From assembly GCF_023630205.1 (NCBI RefSeq), contig NZ_JALPRR010000006.1:1-64000 (forward strand): DNA of 64,000 bases. The letters run 5' to 3'. A program made the translations under genes and the position numbers. The notes beneath the pieces are model-generated. The model made no database searches. It was not told the DNA's origin and worked only from the letters and a program-made list of their open reading frames with translations. Positions 24,393 through 33,158 of the stretch are shown here, one piece after another (the stretch's first letter is position 1; every line of letters begins with the position of its first letter). This DNA comes from Pontibacter ruber (GTDB lineage Bacteria > Bacteroidota > Bacteroidia > Cytophagales > Hymenobacteraceae).

Positions 24393-26183
24393 ATGCAACT
24401 TCAATACGCTATTAGCCAAAGTATAAGCCAAGCGCTTCATGCTTTGTTCGGACTTTCTGTTGACGCTTCTCAGATCAGCCTGCAACCCACCCGCAAAGAG
24501 TTTGCCGGCAGCTTTACCTTCGTTACCTTCCCTTATACCAAAAGTATAGGCAAAGGCCCCGAGCAGATCGGGGAGGCCCTGGGAACCTACCTGAAAGAGA
24601 ATGCCCCGGAAATAAAGAACTACAACGTTGTTAAAGGCTTCCTGAACCTCGAGATTCAGGAGGAGGTATGGCTGCAACTGTTCCGCGAACTGATGACCAA
24701 CCCGAACCACGGGCAGGGCACTAGCTCCGGGAGGAATGTGATGGTGGAGTACTCCTCGCCAAACACGAACAAACCGCTGCACCTGGGCCACCTGCGCAAT
24801 AACTTCCTGGGCTATTCGGTAGCCGAGATCATGAAAGCCAACGGGCACAACGTGATGAAGGCGAACCTGGTAAACGACCGTGGCATCCACATCTGCAAGT
24901 CGATGCTGGCCTACGAGAAATTCGGCCACAACGAGACGCCTGAGACCAGCGGCCTGAAAGGCGACCACCTGGTGGGTAAATACTACGTGCTGTTCGACAG
25001 GGCTTACAAAGAGCAGATCGATGCGCTGGTAGAGCAGGGCATGGACAGGGAGGAAGCCAAGAAAAAAGCACCATGGATGCTCGAGGCACAGGAAATGCTG
25101 CTGAAGTGGGAGCAGGGCGACGAACACGTGGTAAATCTCTGGAGACTGATGAACACCTGGGTGTACGCCGGCTTCGACCAGACCTACCGTAACATCGGCG
25201 TTGACTTTGACAAATATTACTACGAATCCGAAACCTATACTTTAGGCAAGGAGCGCGTGGAGGAAGGACTTCAGAAAGGCGTGTTCTTTAAAAAGCCGGA
25301 CGGCTCGGTGTGGGTAGACCTGACCGACGACGGACTGGATGAAAAACTGCTGCTGAGAGCCGACGGAACATCGGTATACATTACCCAAGACATGGGCACG
25401 GCTGAGCTGAAGTATAATGACTTCCCGTACGATCAGTCGGTGTACGTGGTGGCCGACGAGCAGAATTACCACTTCCAGGTACTGAAGGCGGTGCTCAAGA
25501 AACTGGGCAAACCATATGCGGAAGGAATCTATCACCTGTCTTATGGCATGGTGGACCTGCCATCCGGCAAAATGAAATCAAGAGAAGGTACCGTGGTGGA
25601 TGCCGATGAACTGGTTGCCGAAATGATCGACACAGCCCGTCAGCAAACCGAGGAACTGGGCAAGATCGAAGGCTTTACGCCGGAAGAGGCAACGCAACTG
25701 TACCATACCCTGGCAATGGGCGCGCTTAAATACTTCCTGCTGAAAGTAGATCCAAAGAAGCGCATGCTGTTCAACCCGCAGGAGTCCATCGACTTCCGTG
25801 GCAACACCGGTCCGTTTGTTCAGTACACGCACGCCCGTATCTCGGCTATACTTCGCAAAGCCGCTGAAATGGGCATAGCTGTAGAAGCTGCATCGTTTGA
25901 TAACTTCGAGAACCTGCACGAGGCGGAGCAGGACGTGATCATACAGCTGGTTGCGTACTCGGAAGTGGTGCAGGAAGCTGGCAAGCTATACGCGCCATCG
26001 GTTATTGCCAACTATGCCTACGAGCTGGCCAAAGCCTACAACCGCTTCTACCAGGAGATCTCGATCTTTAACGAAACCGATGAGCAGGCCCGTAGCTTCC
26101 GTATTGCGTTGTCCGCGATGGTAGCCCGCTTCGTGCGCGAGAGCATGAGCCTGCTTGGTATAGAAGTGCCGGAGAGAATGTAG
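24393..26183 (+). CDS. argS: arginyl-tRNA synthetase
   Basis: A 596-residue class I synthetase charging tRNA-Arg. The HIGH motif reads HLGH (130-133) within SSPNTNKPLHLGH. The KMSKS equivalent is KMKSREG near 392-398, and the C-terminal DALR anticodon-binding domain covers about 470-596. It starts with no gap after the ureohydrolase (TAAATG), so translation is probably coupled. Grouping with two arginine-consuming genes is notable. Confidence 0.97.
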   Translation: MQLQYAISQSISQALHALFGLSVDASQISLQPTRKEFAGSFTFVTFPYTKSIGKGPEQIGEALGTYLKENAPEIKNYNVVKGFLNLEIQEEVWLQLFRELMTNPNHGQGTSSGRNVMVEYSSPNTNKPLHLGHLRNNFLGYSVAEIMKANGHNVMKANLVNDRGIHICKSMLAYEKFGHNETPETSGLKGDHLVGKYYVLFDRAYKEQIDALVEQGMDREEAKKKAPWMLEAQEMLLKWEQGDEHVVNLWRLMNTWVYAGFDQTYRNIGVDFDKYYYESETYTLGKERVEEGLQKGVFFKKPDGSVWVDLTDDGLDEKLLLRADGTSVYITQDMGTAELKYNDFPYDQSVYVVADEQNYHFQVLKAVLKKLGKPYAEGIYHLSYGMVDLPSGKMKSREGTVVDADELVAEMIDTARQQTEELGKIEGFTPEEATQLYHTLAMGALKYFLLKVDPKKRMLFNPQESIDFRGNTGPFVQYTHARISAILRKAAEMGIAVEAASFDNFENLHEAEQDVIIQLVAYSEVVQEAGKLYAPSVIANYAYELAKAYNRFYQEISIFNETDEQARSFRIALSAMVARFVRESMSLLGIEVPERM

Positions 26184-26186
26184 TTT

Positions 26187-26220
26187 TTAATTACGAATTA
26201 CGAATTCAGAATTACGAATG
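26187..26220. repeat. degenerate short-period repeat after argS
   Basis: Units of AATTACG and a variant AATTCAG repeat irregularly four to five times straight after the argS stop. Similar strings follow murI (45240) and lie before nuoM (56915). Confidence 0.7.
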
Positions 26221-26289
26221 GTGTGGTGGTTATCCTTCCCATTTAGGGGCCACTCAATATGTGCACTTTTATTTTATACATATTGAGGA

Positions 26290-26744
26290 AAAGTCCCCCT
26301 TTGAAGGGGGTAGGGGGATGACACAGTTGATAGAGAGACTTAGCTATGCCGCATAATAACCACTACAACCAACAGCTTAAACCGCTTGCCAAAGCGCTCC
26401 GCAAAGTTTCAACTAAGGCTGAGGTTAGGTTGTGGAGTGAGGTACTGAGCAAAGGTAAAACAGGCTACACCTTCTTACGGCAACGACCAATTGGCAAGTA
26501 TATCGCAGACTTTATGTGTAAAGAACTGCGGCTTGTAATTGAAGTAGACGGATATTCGCATAACTTTAAAACAGCAGAGGACGCGAAGCGGGATGAGGAA
26601 GTAAGCGCATTAGGCTTTACAACCTTAAGGTTCTCTGACGAAGAGGTGATGAAGAATTTACCCAATGTTCAGCGTGAAATTGATGCCTTTATAGAGGGGC
26701 TGCAAAAGTAGGTCATCCCCCTGCCCCCTTCAAAGGGGGACTTT
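26290..26744 (+). mobile_element. candidate DUF559 element with 33-bp inverted ends
   Basis: The left end (26290-26322) and right end (26712-26744) are 33-bp inverted repeats with a single difference. Each contains CCCCCTT-TG-AAGGGGG, an internal palindrome, and ends in GGGGGATGAC towards the gene. The single gene inside encodes a DUF559 nuclease whose TAG is immediately followed by the right repeat. A separate perfect inverted repeat (CTCAATATGT at 26253-26262 with ACATATTGAG at 26278-26287) abuts the left end. Solo copies of the 33-bp repeat occur at 45587-45617 and 54264-54294. No clear target duplication is visible. Mobility is inferred. Confidence 0.6.
26346..26711 (+). CDS. DUF559 endonuclease-domain protein
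   Basis: A 121-residue protein of the DUF559/Vsr-like restriction-endonuclease-fold family. Expected PD-(D/E)xK residues are visible: E26 or E32, D55 (KYIADF), E66 and D68 (VIEVDG), and a following R82/D83. The conserved tail GFTTLRFSDEEVMKN is typical. It probably cuts or nicks DNA, but no member has, to my knowledge, an agreed role. There is no partner methylase nearby. The gene fills the space between two inverted repeats. Confidence 0.85.
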   Translation: MPHNNHYNQQLKPLAKALRKVSTKAEVRLWSEVLSKGKTGYTFLRQRPIGKYIADFMCKELRLVIEVDGYSHNFKTAEDAKRDEEVSALGFTTLRFSDEEVMKNLPNVQREIDAFIEGLQK

Positions 26745-26824
26745 GGGGAGAGTGTGAAATAACCGCAAAACAAAACTACCAAATACAGGTTATCCGCCTG
26801 TACTTATACCTCATAAAAACCAAA

Positions 26825-27412
26825 ATGAAACGAATCGTTAAACTTTTAGCCTTGGTGCTGGTATTAGGTGTAGCAACATCCTGCTCCGGCGGATCAAACA
26901 CTAAAACAGAAACTATGGCAACAGAAACACCTCAAACAGCGCAGGCTACCGATTTCTACAGCTTCAAAATGAACTCCCTTGATGGCAAAGAAATTGATTT
27001 CTCGAAGTACAAGGGCAAGAAGGTATTGCTGGTAAACACAGCTTCCGAGTGCGGTTACACGCCGCAGTACGAAGACCTGCAGCAACTCAACGAGAAGTAT
27101 GGCGACAAGGTAGTTATACTTGGTTTTCCGGCTAATAATTTTGGTGGACAGGAGCCCGGTTCGAACCAGGAAATCGCTTCGTTTTGCCAGAAGAACTATG
27201 GCGTGAATTTCCAGATGTTTGAGAAGATCTCGGTGAAAGGCGACGACCAGCACCCGCTTTACCAGTGGCTGACCAAAAACAGCCCGAACGGCGACGAGCC
27301 TACCTGGAACTTCTGCAAATACCTGGTAGATGAGAACGGCAACGTAGTGGCTTTCTACCCTTCCAAAGTAAAGCCGATGGGAGAGGAGATACTGGCTGCC
27401 ATCCAGAAATAA
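26825..27412 (+). CDS. glutathione peroxidase-family lipoprotein
   Basis: A 195-residue peroxidase with a lipoprotein signal (LALVLVLGVATSC, lipid Cys20), so it acts on the periplasmic side. The thioredoxin-fold domain has the peroxidatic Cys76 in NTASECGYTPQ, Gln in FPANNFGGQEPG, and WNFCKYLVD. It uses cysteine, not selenocysteine. Such bacterial enzymes normally take electrons from thioredoxin. It is followed 24 bases later by menA. Confidence 0.92.
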   Translation: MKRIVKLLALVLVLGVATSCSGGSNTKTETMATETPQTAQATDFYSFKMNSLDGKEIDFSKYKGKKVLLVNTASECGYTPQYEDLQQLNEKYGDKVVILGFPANNFGGQEPGSNQEIASFCQKNYGVNFQMFEKISVKGDDQHPLYQWLTKNSPNGDEPTWNFCKYLVDENGNVVAFYPSKVKPMGEEILAAIQK

Positions 27413-27436
27413 TAAGTATAGTTTTAGATTACCACA

Positions 27437-28369
27437 TTGAATCAAATAGATCAAACTGCTGCAAATCCAGGTCTGGTAAAGGCCTGGATTTCGGCTTTTA
27501 GGCCGCGCACGCTACCGCTGGCTTTGTCCTGTATTGGCATGGGCGGTTTTATGGCGGCTGCCAACAACGCTTTTAACGGCACCATTGTAGGGCTGTGCGT
27601 GCTCACCACCTTGTTCCTGCAGATCCTCTCGAACCTGGCCAACGACTACGGCGACTCGGTACACGGTGCCGACAGCGTGCACCGCGAAGGACCAAAGCGG
27701 GCTGTACAGGCGGGGCACATACAGGCCAGCCAGATGAAAAAGGGAATGGCGGTATTCAGCCTGCTCTCGCTGGTGTCGGGTTTGCTGCTGCTGTGGGTGG
27801 CTTTCGGAAGGGAAGGTTTATACCTGTTCCTGTTGTTCCTGGGGCTGGGGCTGGCTTCCATCTGGGCTGCCATTAACTATACCGCAGGTTCCAAACCGTA
27901 TGGCTATGCAGGCCTGGGCGATATGTTTGTGTTTATTTTCTTTGGCTTGGTGGGTGTGCTGGGTACTTACTTTCTGCAGGCCAAACAGATGGATACCCTG
28001 GTTATACTTCCGGCGCTGATCTGCGGCTTTTTTGCCACCGCAGTGCTTAACGTGAACAACATCCGCGACATCAAGTCCGATGTACTGGCGGGCAAGCACT
28101 CCATACCGGTGCGACTGGGACCGAAACGGGCCCGTATTTACCACCTGTTTCTGCTGGCAGGAGGTGTGCTGAGCGCAGTTGCCTATGTAGCGCTCAACTT
28201 CTATAGCTATTGGCAGCTGCTGTTTCTGCTCACCCTGCCGCTGGTGCTGGTAAATGCCATCAACGTTTGGCGCAAACAAACCTCTGCCGAACTAGACCCT
28301 TTCCTGAAGCAAATGGCCATGACCACCTTGTTGTTTGTGCTGCTTTTTGGCATTGGCCAGGTAGTCTAG
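27437..28369 (+). CDS. menA: 1,4-dihydroxy-2-naphthoate polyprenyltransferase
   Basis: A 310-residue UbiA-family membrane enzyme attaching the isoprenoid tail in menaquinone synthesis. Nine or so helices are visible. The two Asp-rich sites are NLANDYGDSVHGAD (about 69-82) and NNIRDIKSD (about 207-215). The start appears to be TTG at 27437, just before KAWISAFRPRTLPL. Menaquinone is the expected electron acceptor of the NADH dehydrogenase encoded at 51-60 kb. Confidence 0.93.
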   Translation: MNQIDQTAANPGLVKAWISAFRPRTLPLALSCIGMGGFMAAANNAFNGTIVGLCVLTTLFLQILSNLANDYGDSVHGADSVHREGPKRAVQAGHIQASQMKKGMAVFSLLSLVSGLLLLWVAFGREGLYLFLLFLGLGLASIWAAINYTAGSKPYGYAGLGDMFVFIFFGLVGVLGTYFLQAKQMDTLVILPALICGFFATAVLNVNNIRDIKSDVLAGKHSIPVRLGPKRARIYHLFLLAGGVLSAVAYVALNFYSYWQLLFLLTLPLVLVNAINVWRKQTSAELDPFLKQMAMTTLLFVLLFGIGQVV

Positions 28370-28446
28370 TTTATACTTGCCGGCCTGCTATACCCTGATC
28401 TGCTTGCTCCCGTAAAGAAGGAATTTAGATTTCAAATTCTGATTAC

Positions 28447-29397
28447 ATGGAGAAACGCAAATTAGGTAAGTCCGGCATCGAGATAGCACCACTGGTTTTT
28501 GGCGGAAACGTGTTTGGCTGGACAGCCGACGAACAAACTTCTTTCCGGCTGCTGGATGCTTTTGTAGAGGCCGGTTTTAACTGCATCGATACAGCCAATG
28601 TGTACTCTGTCTGGGCACCAGGCAACAAAGGAGGCGAGTCAGAAACCATCATCGGCAAATGGCTACGGAACCGCAGCGACCGCGACCGCATCATCATTGC
28701 CACCAAAGTAGGGGGGCAAATGGGAGACGGTAAAAAGGGCCTAGCGAAGGATTATATCCGGCAGGAAGTAGAAGCCTCCTTAAAGCGCCTGCAGACAGAT
28801 TACATTGATTTGTACCAGTCGCACTACGACGATCCCTCAACGCCTATTGAAGAAACCCTGGAAGCATACGGCCAACTGATCCGTGAGGGAAAAGTGCGAG
28901 CCATTGGTGCTTCCAATTTCAGCGGAGAGAGGCTGGAGCAGGCTCTGAAGGCAAGCGAGCAAAATGGCCTGCCGCGCTACGAAAGCTTTCAGCCGGAGTA
29001 CAACCTCTACGACCGCGAAGACTACGAAAGAGAGATCGAACCTATATGCACCCGTTATGGATTGGGCGTGATCAGCTACTATGCGCTGGCCAGCGGCTTT
29101 TTAACGGGCAAATACCGTTCAGAAGACGACCTGGGTAAAAGCCCGCGTGGCCAAGGGGTAAAGAATTACCTGAACGAGCGCGGCTTCCGCATACTGAAAG
29201 CCTTGGATGAAGTAGCCGAACAGTATAACACCACACCGGCTAGTGTGTCGATTGCCTGGCTGATGGGCAGGCCAAGTATAACGGCACCTATCGCCAGTGC
29301 TACCAAATTGGAACAGCTTCATGATCTGGCGAAGGCAGCTCAGCTTAACCTTGATCAGGCTGCCATTGAGAAACTGAATCAGGCAAGCGCTTATTAA
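28447..29397 (+). CDS. aldo/keto reductase
   Basis: A 316-residue TIM-barrel oxidoreductase. The catalytic tetrad can be placed at Asp and Tyr in DTANVYS (about 48-54), Lys in ATKVGGQM, and His in YQSHYDD. The C-terminal SIAWLMGRPSITAPIASA binds NADP. It resembles the YajO/YghZ-like group. Substrate is unknown. A strong terminator follows. Confidence 0.92.
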   Translation: MEKRKLGKSGIEIAPLVFGGNVFGWTADEQTSFRLLDAFVEAGFNCIDTANVYSVWAPGNKGGESETIIGKWLRNRSDRDRIIIATKVGGQMGDGKKGLAKDYIRQEVEASLKRLQTDYIDLYQSHYDDPSTPIEETLEAYGQLIREGKVRAIGASNFSGERLEQALKASEQNGLPRYESFQPEYNLYDREDYEREIEPICTRYGLGVISYYALASGFLTGKYRSEDDLGKSPRGQGVKNYLNERGFRILKALDEVAEQYNTTPASVSIAWLMGRPSITAPIASATKLEQLHDLAKAAQLNLDQAAIEKLNQASAY

Positions 29398-29411
29398 ATT
29401 AAGTTCTTTAT

Positions 29412-29451
29412 AAACAACAAGAGCCGCTACTTCTAGCGGCTCTTGTTGTTT
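29412..29451 (+). terminator. terminator of the aldo/keto reductase gene
   Basis: An 18-bp perfect stem (AAACAACAAGAGCCGCTA arm) with loop CTTC, 15 bases after the stop. Confidence 0.85.
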
Positions 29452-29459
29452 ATGATTAG

Positions 29460-29700
29460 TGCACTCGCTCGCATCCCGCGAGTGTGAGCTATCGAGTAGG
29501 CCTCTGGCCCAGTCGGATTACAAATCCGACATTATACGAAGACACGGGTTGCAAACCCGCGCCAGCAAATGGAGAAGGAAGAGTCTCCCTTCAAAGTGGG
29601 CAAAGGATGATAATCATCCGTACTGTGGCGGTACGCCACAAGATATCTCATACGCGCCAGCTACTAGTCCCGCGTCACAGGTTTATACTTTCAAGTATGT
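29460..29700 (-). repeat. repeat-filled intergenic stretch
   Basis: No gene. It contains GCACTCGCTCGCATCCCGCG, GGCCCAGTCGGATTACAAA with the palindrome at 29512-29530 (reverse of the block at 12807-12825), and a second palindrome GGGTTGCAAACCC near 29546-29558. These are REP-like units of the type also seen near 12.8 and 58.7 kb. Confidence 0.7.
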
Positions 29701-29704
29701 TTTC

Positions 29705-30325
29705 TTAAGCACGATCAGCAAGTATATCGCTGCTCTGGATGATCTTGCCGCCTCTCTCCAGCATATCCCGTTTGGCAGCTTCAAAACCTTCCGGACTGAT
29801 AGGGCGGCAGGCATCCTCAATCAGGTATTTGTCAAAGCCTTCCTGTAGGGCATCCTTGGCCGAATAATAAACACAATAGTCGCCGGCCAAGCCTGCTATG
29901 TATACTTGCTTTATACCTTTGCCGCGCAGGAAGTCTGCCAGACCTGTTGATTTGAGGCGATCATTATCATAGAAGCCGCTGTAGCTGTCGATCTCGGGGT
30001 TGGTGCCTTTACGGAAGATCGCCTCTATTTTATTGGTATATAGTGCAGGGGCCAGATCAGCGCCGGGAGTGCCCTGCAGGCAGTGGTCGGGCCAGAGCAC
30101 CTGCGGCAGGCCCAGCAATTCTGTATGCTCGAATGGCTGTTTGCCTTCGTGGTTAGAGGCAAAGCTTTTGTGTTCCTGCGGATGCCAATCCTGCGTAGCC
30201 ACCACCAGGTCGAAATGCTCCTGCAGTTGGTTTACGATGGGTATGATCTGATCACCTTCGGGCACAGCCAGTGCGCCGCCGGGTAAAAAATCGTTTTGTA
30301 TGTCAATTAAAAGTAATGCTCTCAT
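29705..30325 (-). CDS. pncA: nicotinamidase
   Basis: A 206-residue isochorismatase-fold hydrolase turning nicotinamide into nicotinate for NAD salvage. Asp8 lies in LLIDIQNDF, the metal site is DWHPQEHKSF, and the nucleophile Cys is in GLAGDYCVYYSAKDA (about 150). Length and motifs are normal. The downstream side is a REP-like stretch; upstream lies the isolated cassette. Confidence 0.93.
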   Translation of the reverse strand: MRALLLIDIQNDFLPGGALAVPEGDQIIPIVNQLQEHFDLVVATQDWHPQEHKSFASNHEGKQPFEHTELLGLPQVLWPDHCLQGTPGADLAPALYTNKIEAIFRKGTNPEIDSYSGFYDNDRLKSTGLADFLRGKGIKQVYIAGLAGDYCVYYSAKDALQEGFDKYLIEDACRPISPEGFEAAKRDMLERGGKIIQSSDILADRA

Positions 30326-30473
30326 GGTAATGCTTAAAGTATAGTCTTATACTTTGGGTTTGGCTTAGGTATACGCGAATGTAGCAAATGACAGGCTGAA
30401 AGTTACAGTTTATACTTTACGGAAGGTCTGGGTAAGTTACGTAGCATGTTATTTGGAGAGGATAAGCATCTTT

Positions 30474-30536
30474 ATAACGTCTTGTGTAGAAGGCGGACGA
30501 GGCGTAGCCGAAGTATGGCTTATATGCCTTGTTGCC
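30474..30536 (-). other. attC-like site of the isolated cassette
   Basis: On the minus strand: GGCAAC (30536-30531), AAGGC arm, loop CGGCTACGCCTCGTCCGC, GCCTT arm, then GACGTTAT ending at 30474. Length (63 bp) and loop match site 1 at 19978-20042 (2 differences in 18 loop bases). It lies 8 bases after the stop of the hypothetical gene. Confidence 0.6.
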
Positions 30537-30543
30537 AGAAGTT

Positions 30544-31092
30544 TTATTTAATTATTCCTTCGTGCCAGCACATCCAAACCAACCACCGATTGAGTGCGCT
30601 TATTCCTTTACTATTTATCCAATCATATTTATTCTTCAGGTAGATTATAGAAGCTAGCTCCAGTTCGGTTTCTGTCAGAGTCACGTTTGGCTCCGTTATT
30701 TCATATATGTGAGAATAAAGGTCATGTTGTATTGCTTGAAACTCTTTTACCATCATTGCGGCATTCGCAATCTCATGTTCATGCGCAAACTGTAAGAACT
30801 CTTGTTCTTTGTTGCCAAAGTGACTTGAATATTTATCAATTAGATCATTCTTATCAGCCATCACAAGAGCATTATTTAAAAATGATAAACCTGCCTCGGT
30901 TAGATCAAGATCTTGGAAATCTATAGTGTGAGATCCAGCCCTTTTTATGTAGTTTTTTTCGATACAAGTGTTTATAGCCTCATCAATTAACTCTTTCGGT
31001 TGGCTAAATTTTGGTATTCCATTAACATTCGAGCTACCATGAACACTTTCAAAGTATTTTAGAATTTTTATGATGAGTTGGTCTTTCTCCAT
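30544..31092 (-). CDS. hypothetical cassette protein 4
   Basis: A 182-residue, AT-rich gene whose product I do not recognise. It is mostly helical; residues 1-75 could be a winged-helix-like fold (ILKYFESVHGSS... LDLTEAGLSFLNNAL), which is only a resemblance. No signal or membrane segment. It has the same junction element upstream as the gene at 19404 and an attC-like site downstream, so it looks like a single integron-type cassette between pncA and the helicase gene. Confidence 0.72.
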   Translation of the reverse strand: MEKDQLIIKILKYFESVHGSSNVNGIPKFSQPKELIDEAINTCIEKNYIKRAGSHTIDFQDLDLTEAGLSFLNNALVMADKNDLIDKYSSHFGNKEQEFLQFAHEHEIANAAMMVKEFQAIQHDLYSHIYEITEPNVTLTETELELASIIYLKNKYDWINSKGISALNRWLVWMCWHEGIIK

Positions 31093-31108
31093 CTTAATAA
31101 ATTACGGG

Positions 31109-31151
31109 CAACTACTATATAAACGTCAACATACGCTTATCTGCACTATGT
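31109..31151 (-). repeat. shared junction element upstream of cassette 4
   Basis: The reverse-strand copy of the element at 19346-19390: CATAGTGCAGATAAGCGTAT followed by GTTGACGTTTAT and AGTAGTT. It again ends about 15 bases before an ATG. Confidence 0.7.
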
Positions 31152-31241
31152 ACGAAGTCGTTTCAGCTTGACAGGTATAATTTTATGTGCTGAAGTTCTT
31201 AAGTATTTACTCTTTCTAATATAACTGAAATTATCTAAAAC

Positions 31242-31275
31242 GAACAAAGGCCGCTATACTTAGCGGCCTTTGTTC
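31242..31275 (-). terminator. terminator of the DEAD-box helicase gene
   Basis: A 15-bp perfect stem, GAACAAAGGCCGCTA with TAGCGGCCTTTGTTC, loop TACT. Confidence 0.8.
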
Positions 31276-31293
31276 ATTTTATACTTTATACTT

Positions 31294-32781
31294 TTACTCC
31301 TGAGCCGGCGCCTGCGGGGTGCCTTGTGGCTTCGGGTTAGCAGACTTGTTTCGGTTGCGGTTTCTGTTACGATTACGGCTCGGCTTGGTGCCTTCTGCTG
31401 TTACGCCTTCCGGTCGGGGAGCTCTTTCACCCTCAGGGCGTGGAGCGTGATTGGCTGATCTCGGAGGACGTGAACCACCTTCTCGCCGTGGCTCGCCTGC
31501 ACCTTCCGGTCTCGGGCCTCTGCGTTTATTGCGGTCTCTTCCGCCACCGCCTCCCGGGCGATTGCCACCACGACCACCTCCTTTACCAAAGTCGCGGCGG
31601 GTCGGGTCGTATACAGGTGCTGCACCAAAGCCTTCCGGCAATGGCAGCTTAGGCAGCTCGCGCTCTATCAGGCGCTCTACTTTGTGCACGCGGTACATGT
31701 CGTTCTCGTTCACAAACGTGATGGCCATACCCGTGGAGGCAGCACGAGCCGTACGGCCTACGCGGTGCACGTAATCCTCAGCGTCCTGCGGCATATCAAA
31801 GTTCACCACGTGGCTCAGGCTGTCGATGTCGATGCCGCGGGAAAGGATATCCGTTGCCACCAGGATCTGGTACTGCTTGTTCTTAAAGCCCTGCAGCGCC
31901 TTTTCGCGCTCTTCCTGCGTCATGTCCGACTGAATGCCTTCGGCGCCAAAGCCCATTTTGCGGAGCGAGCGCACGATCTGGTTCACGTTCGACTTACGCG
32001 AGGTGAAGATGATCATGTTCTGTACCTCCAGTTCGCGCAGGATGTGCTCCAGCAAAGGCAACTTCTGGTTGTCGTAAGTCAGGTACAGGCGCTGGTCTAT
32101 GCCTTCAGCAGGCTTCGAAATCGCCAGGTTTATCTGCTCCGGATCTTTCAGGATCTGCTGGGCCAGGTCGCGGATCTTCTTTGGCATGGTAGCCGAGAAC
32201 AGCAGTGTCTGGCGGTTTTCCTGTGGCAGGGCACGCACGATCTTCAGGATGTCATCCATAAAGCCCATGTCCAGCATTTTGTCTGCCTCGTCCAGCACCA
32301 GGTACTGCAACTGGTCCAGCTTCACGTAGCCAAGCGCCATGTGCGACATCAGGCGGCCAGGCGTTGCAATGATAATATCAGCACCGCTGGTAAGAGCACG
32401 TTTCTGCTGCTCCCATTCGTCGCCTTTGTTACCGCCGTAAATGGCAATAGAGCTGACAGGGGCAAAGTAGCCAAGGCCTTCCACCTGCTCGTCGATCTGC
32501 TTGGCCAGTTCGCGGGTAGGCACCAGTATAAGCGTGCTGGTGAAGTTATAGTTAGCGTGTGAAATACGGTCGATGAGTGGCAACAGGTAAGCTGCCGTTT
32601 TGCCGGTACCGGTTTGGGCACAGGCAATCATGTCTTTACGCTCGAGTATAAGCGGTATGGCCAGCTGTTGCACAGGAGTAGGGGTGTTGTACCCCATCGA
32701 TTCTATACCGGTAAGTACGTCGTCGTGTAAGTTAAATGAACGAAAATTCAATGGACAAATAGTTTTGAATGGTTTTTTCAA
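31294..32781 (-). CDS. DEAD-box RNA helicase (RhlE-like)
   Basis: A 495-residue ATP-dependent RNA helicase. Motifs in order: TPTPVQQLAI, AQTGTGKTAAY, PTRELA, ATPGRL, DEAD, SAT, then TDILSRGIDI and HRVGRTARA. After the core (about 385) comes a disordered basic tail rich in Gly, Arg and Pro (GGRGGNRPGGGGGRDR) that likely binds RNA, as in cold-induced RhlE proteins. It probably acts in ribosome assembly or RNA decay. The next 600 bases upstream hold no large gene. Confidence 0.93.
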   Translation of the reverse strand: MKKPFKTICPLNFRSFNLHDDVLTGIESMGYNTPTPVQQLAIPLILERKDMIACAQTGTGKTAAYLLPLIDRISHANYNFTSTLILVPTRELAKQIDEQVEGLGYFAPVSSIAIYGGNKGDEWEQQKRALTSGADIIIATPGRLMSHMALGYVKLDQLQYLVLDEADKMLDMGFMDDILKIVRALPQENRQTLLFSATMPKKIRDLAQQILKDPEQINLAISKPAEGIDQRLYLTYDNQKLPLLEHILRELEVQNMIIFTSRKSNVNQIVRSLRKMGFGAEGIQSDMTQEEREKALQGFKNKQYQILVATDILSRGIDIDSLSHVVNFDMPQDAEDYVHRVGRTARAASTGMAITFVNENDMYRVHKVERLIERELPKLPLPEGFGAAPVYDPTRRDFGKGGGRGGNRPGGGGGRDRNKRRGPRPEGAGEPRREGGSRPPRSANHAPRPEGERAPRPEGVTAEGTKPSRNRNRNRNRNKSANPKPQGTPQAPAQE

Positions 32782-33158
32782 CAGCTAGGCCAGTTGCCAG
32801 CCGATGTTAACAGGTATAAAGATAAACTAAATCTGTTTATATAACACAATAGCCTGCATAAGAGTGTCATTTGTAGCAGGATTTACCTCTCCTTCAGATC
32901 ATTTTCAGGATATGGATCTATCATAGTAAATATGGAAAAGTGCAAATATATTGTTTTGGTAATATTTAGAGGTAAGCCGTTGTTTTCTAAAAAGATAAAG
33001 ATTAATGAGAATAAAAATATAACTAAAACTATATTTAATTTTGCTAATACATATAAAATTATATTTTATATGTAACCTAAAGAAAAGTCGGGCGTAATAG
33101 CTTTTAAATGGCTTAGGTCATCATTCCATAAACTTTAGAATTGCATTGCATTACTTTT
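32782..33158. other. AT-rich gene-free stretch
   Basis: The helicase promoter must lie near 32790-32900 on the minus strand. The rest, especially 32930-33080, is very AT-rich (for example TATAAAATTATATTTTATAT) and shows no ORF. It may contain regulatory sequence for the small ORF at 33159. Confidence 0.5.

Noticed and set aside
24369..25127. A 252-codon minus-strand frame within argS
   Set aside because: It overlaps the argS catalytic domain including HLGH and shows no protein-like motif.
26290..26744. The DUF559-flanking repeats considered as simple terminators
   Set aside because: The stems are G/C-only with no T-run, are found on both sides of the gene in inverted form, and occur alone elsewhere.
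31684..32562. A 292-codon plus-strand open frame opposite the DEAD-box helicase
   Set aside because: The helicase has all canonical motifs on the other strand; the plus-strand product is a His- and Val-rich shadow with no domain.
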